The translations under genes and the position numbers were made by a program. From the NCBI RefSeq assembly GCF_009765875.1, contig NZ_LMUP01000009.1, positions 1 to 64,000 of the forward strand: a DNA stretch of 64,000 nt. The letters run 5' to 3'. Shown piece after piece: positions 63,731 to 64,000 of this stretch (positions are counted from its first letter, which is position 1; each line of letters begins with the position of its first letter). This stretch comes from Pedobacter sp. L105. Its GTDB lineage: Bacteria > Bacteroidota > Bacteroidia > Sphingobacteriales > Sphingobacteriaceae. A model generated the notes under the pieces. That model had not been told where the DNA came from, made no database searches, and saw only the letters and a list, made by a program, of their open reading frames with translations.

Positions 63731-64000
63731 TCAGTTGAAAGATTGACGAAATTCCAGTGGCGAAAGATTGGTTTTTGTCTTGAATAACTTACTGAAGGAT
63801 TGTGAATGTTCAAACCCCAGTTGATAAGCAATTTCGCTTACTGATAAACCTGTGTTAGATAACTCCTCTTTCGCCTTTTCTATCAAATGATGATGGATAT
63901 GTTGCTGAGGGCTTTTACCTGTTAAGGTTTTCAGCAATCCGCTCAAGTAAACGGGCGATAAGTGTAAAGATCCGGCCAGGAAAGCAACGGTAGGTAATCC
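63731..64000 (-). CDS. AraC-family regulator, C-terminal part (cut by window edge)
   Basis: Open to the right edge on the minus strand. Visible part: GLPTVAFLAGSLHLSPVYLS, then SGLLKTLTGKSPQQHIHHHL and SVSEIAYQLGFEHSQSFSKL, ending at LSPLEFRQSFN. This is the complete HTH_18 domain. Closely similar to the C-terminus of the regulator at 19558 (same FEHSQSFSKLFK block). The sensor domain is outside the window. Confidence 0.85.
   Translation of the reverse strand, partial: GLPTVAFLAGSLHLSPVYLSGLLKTLTGKSPQQHIHHHLIEKAKEELSNTGLSVSEIAYQLGFEHSQSFSKLFKTKTNLSPLEFRQSFN

Noticed and set aside
1..64000. CRISPR arrays, rRNA and tRNA genes
   Set aside because: No regularly spaced repeats and no recognisable rRNA or tRNA sequence were seen on either strand.

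Overview
The window looks like a chromosome segment of an AT-rich Bacteroidota, most likely a Sphingobacteriaceae member such as a Pedobacter or Mucilaginibacter relative. This rests on a hybrid two-component regulator beside GH2, GH92 and GH97 enzymes, a CarboxypepD_reg/TonB-type outer-membrane protein, many AraC regulators, TAnnTTTG-type promoter elements and few Shine-Dalgarno sites. No rRNA, tRNA or CRISPR array was found.

Layout. 1-5123: an istB (IS21) remnant cut by an IS66 element, whose tnpC carries a full group II intron (2080-4505). 5410-7732: a defence-type operon of ABC-like ATPase, RloB-like TOPRIM protein and a truncated DUF4238-like gene. 7843-11329: a lone pectate-lyase-3/tail-spike-like beta-helix gene, then a graveyard of DUF2075 ATPase, IS1182-type transposase and DUF1304 fragments. 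11592-15117: an AraC regulator divergent from a TetX-like flavin monooxygenase and a TetA-like MFS pump; a second DUF2075 3' fragment follows, so this block sits between two related fragments. 15399-20481: small secreted proteins, two SDRs and two AraC regulators.

20865-34772: a carbohydrate locus. GH2, GH92, GH97 and GH97 run on the minus strand, divergent from a 1380-residue hybrid two-component sensor; no susC/susD pair is present. A perfect 23-bp inverted repeat closes the sensor gene. 34953-36835: a second ATPase plus TOPRIM-like pair, with a start/stop overlap. 37121-42665: poorly characterised secreted proteins, including a family with one intact member, one frameshifted copy and one stub, and a lipoprotein with an HEFVH motif. 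42951-43515: a consensus promoter reading into hairpin-rich DNA with a tandem repeat and no recognisable gene.

44078-58533: a TlpA-like N-terminal protein without a thioredoxin domain, an outer-membrane receptor, a Fic protein, rhodanese/LysR/GNAT and MocR/GNAT groups, and a Pycsar-type transmembrane effector (54590-55255) with no cyclase in view. An internally deleted copy of that effector lies 3 kb away at 58290-58533. 58659-64000: a redox cluster of Old Yellow Enzyme, two SDRs, an SDR-like protein without catalytic residues, two AraC regulators, and repeated hairpin terminators.

The best candidates for undescribed biology are the two ATPase/TOPRIM-type operons, the orphan and decayed Pycsar effectors, and the promoter-driven structured region at 42951-43515. 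Family assignments come from reading the translations; no searches were run.
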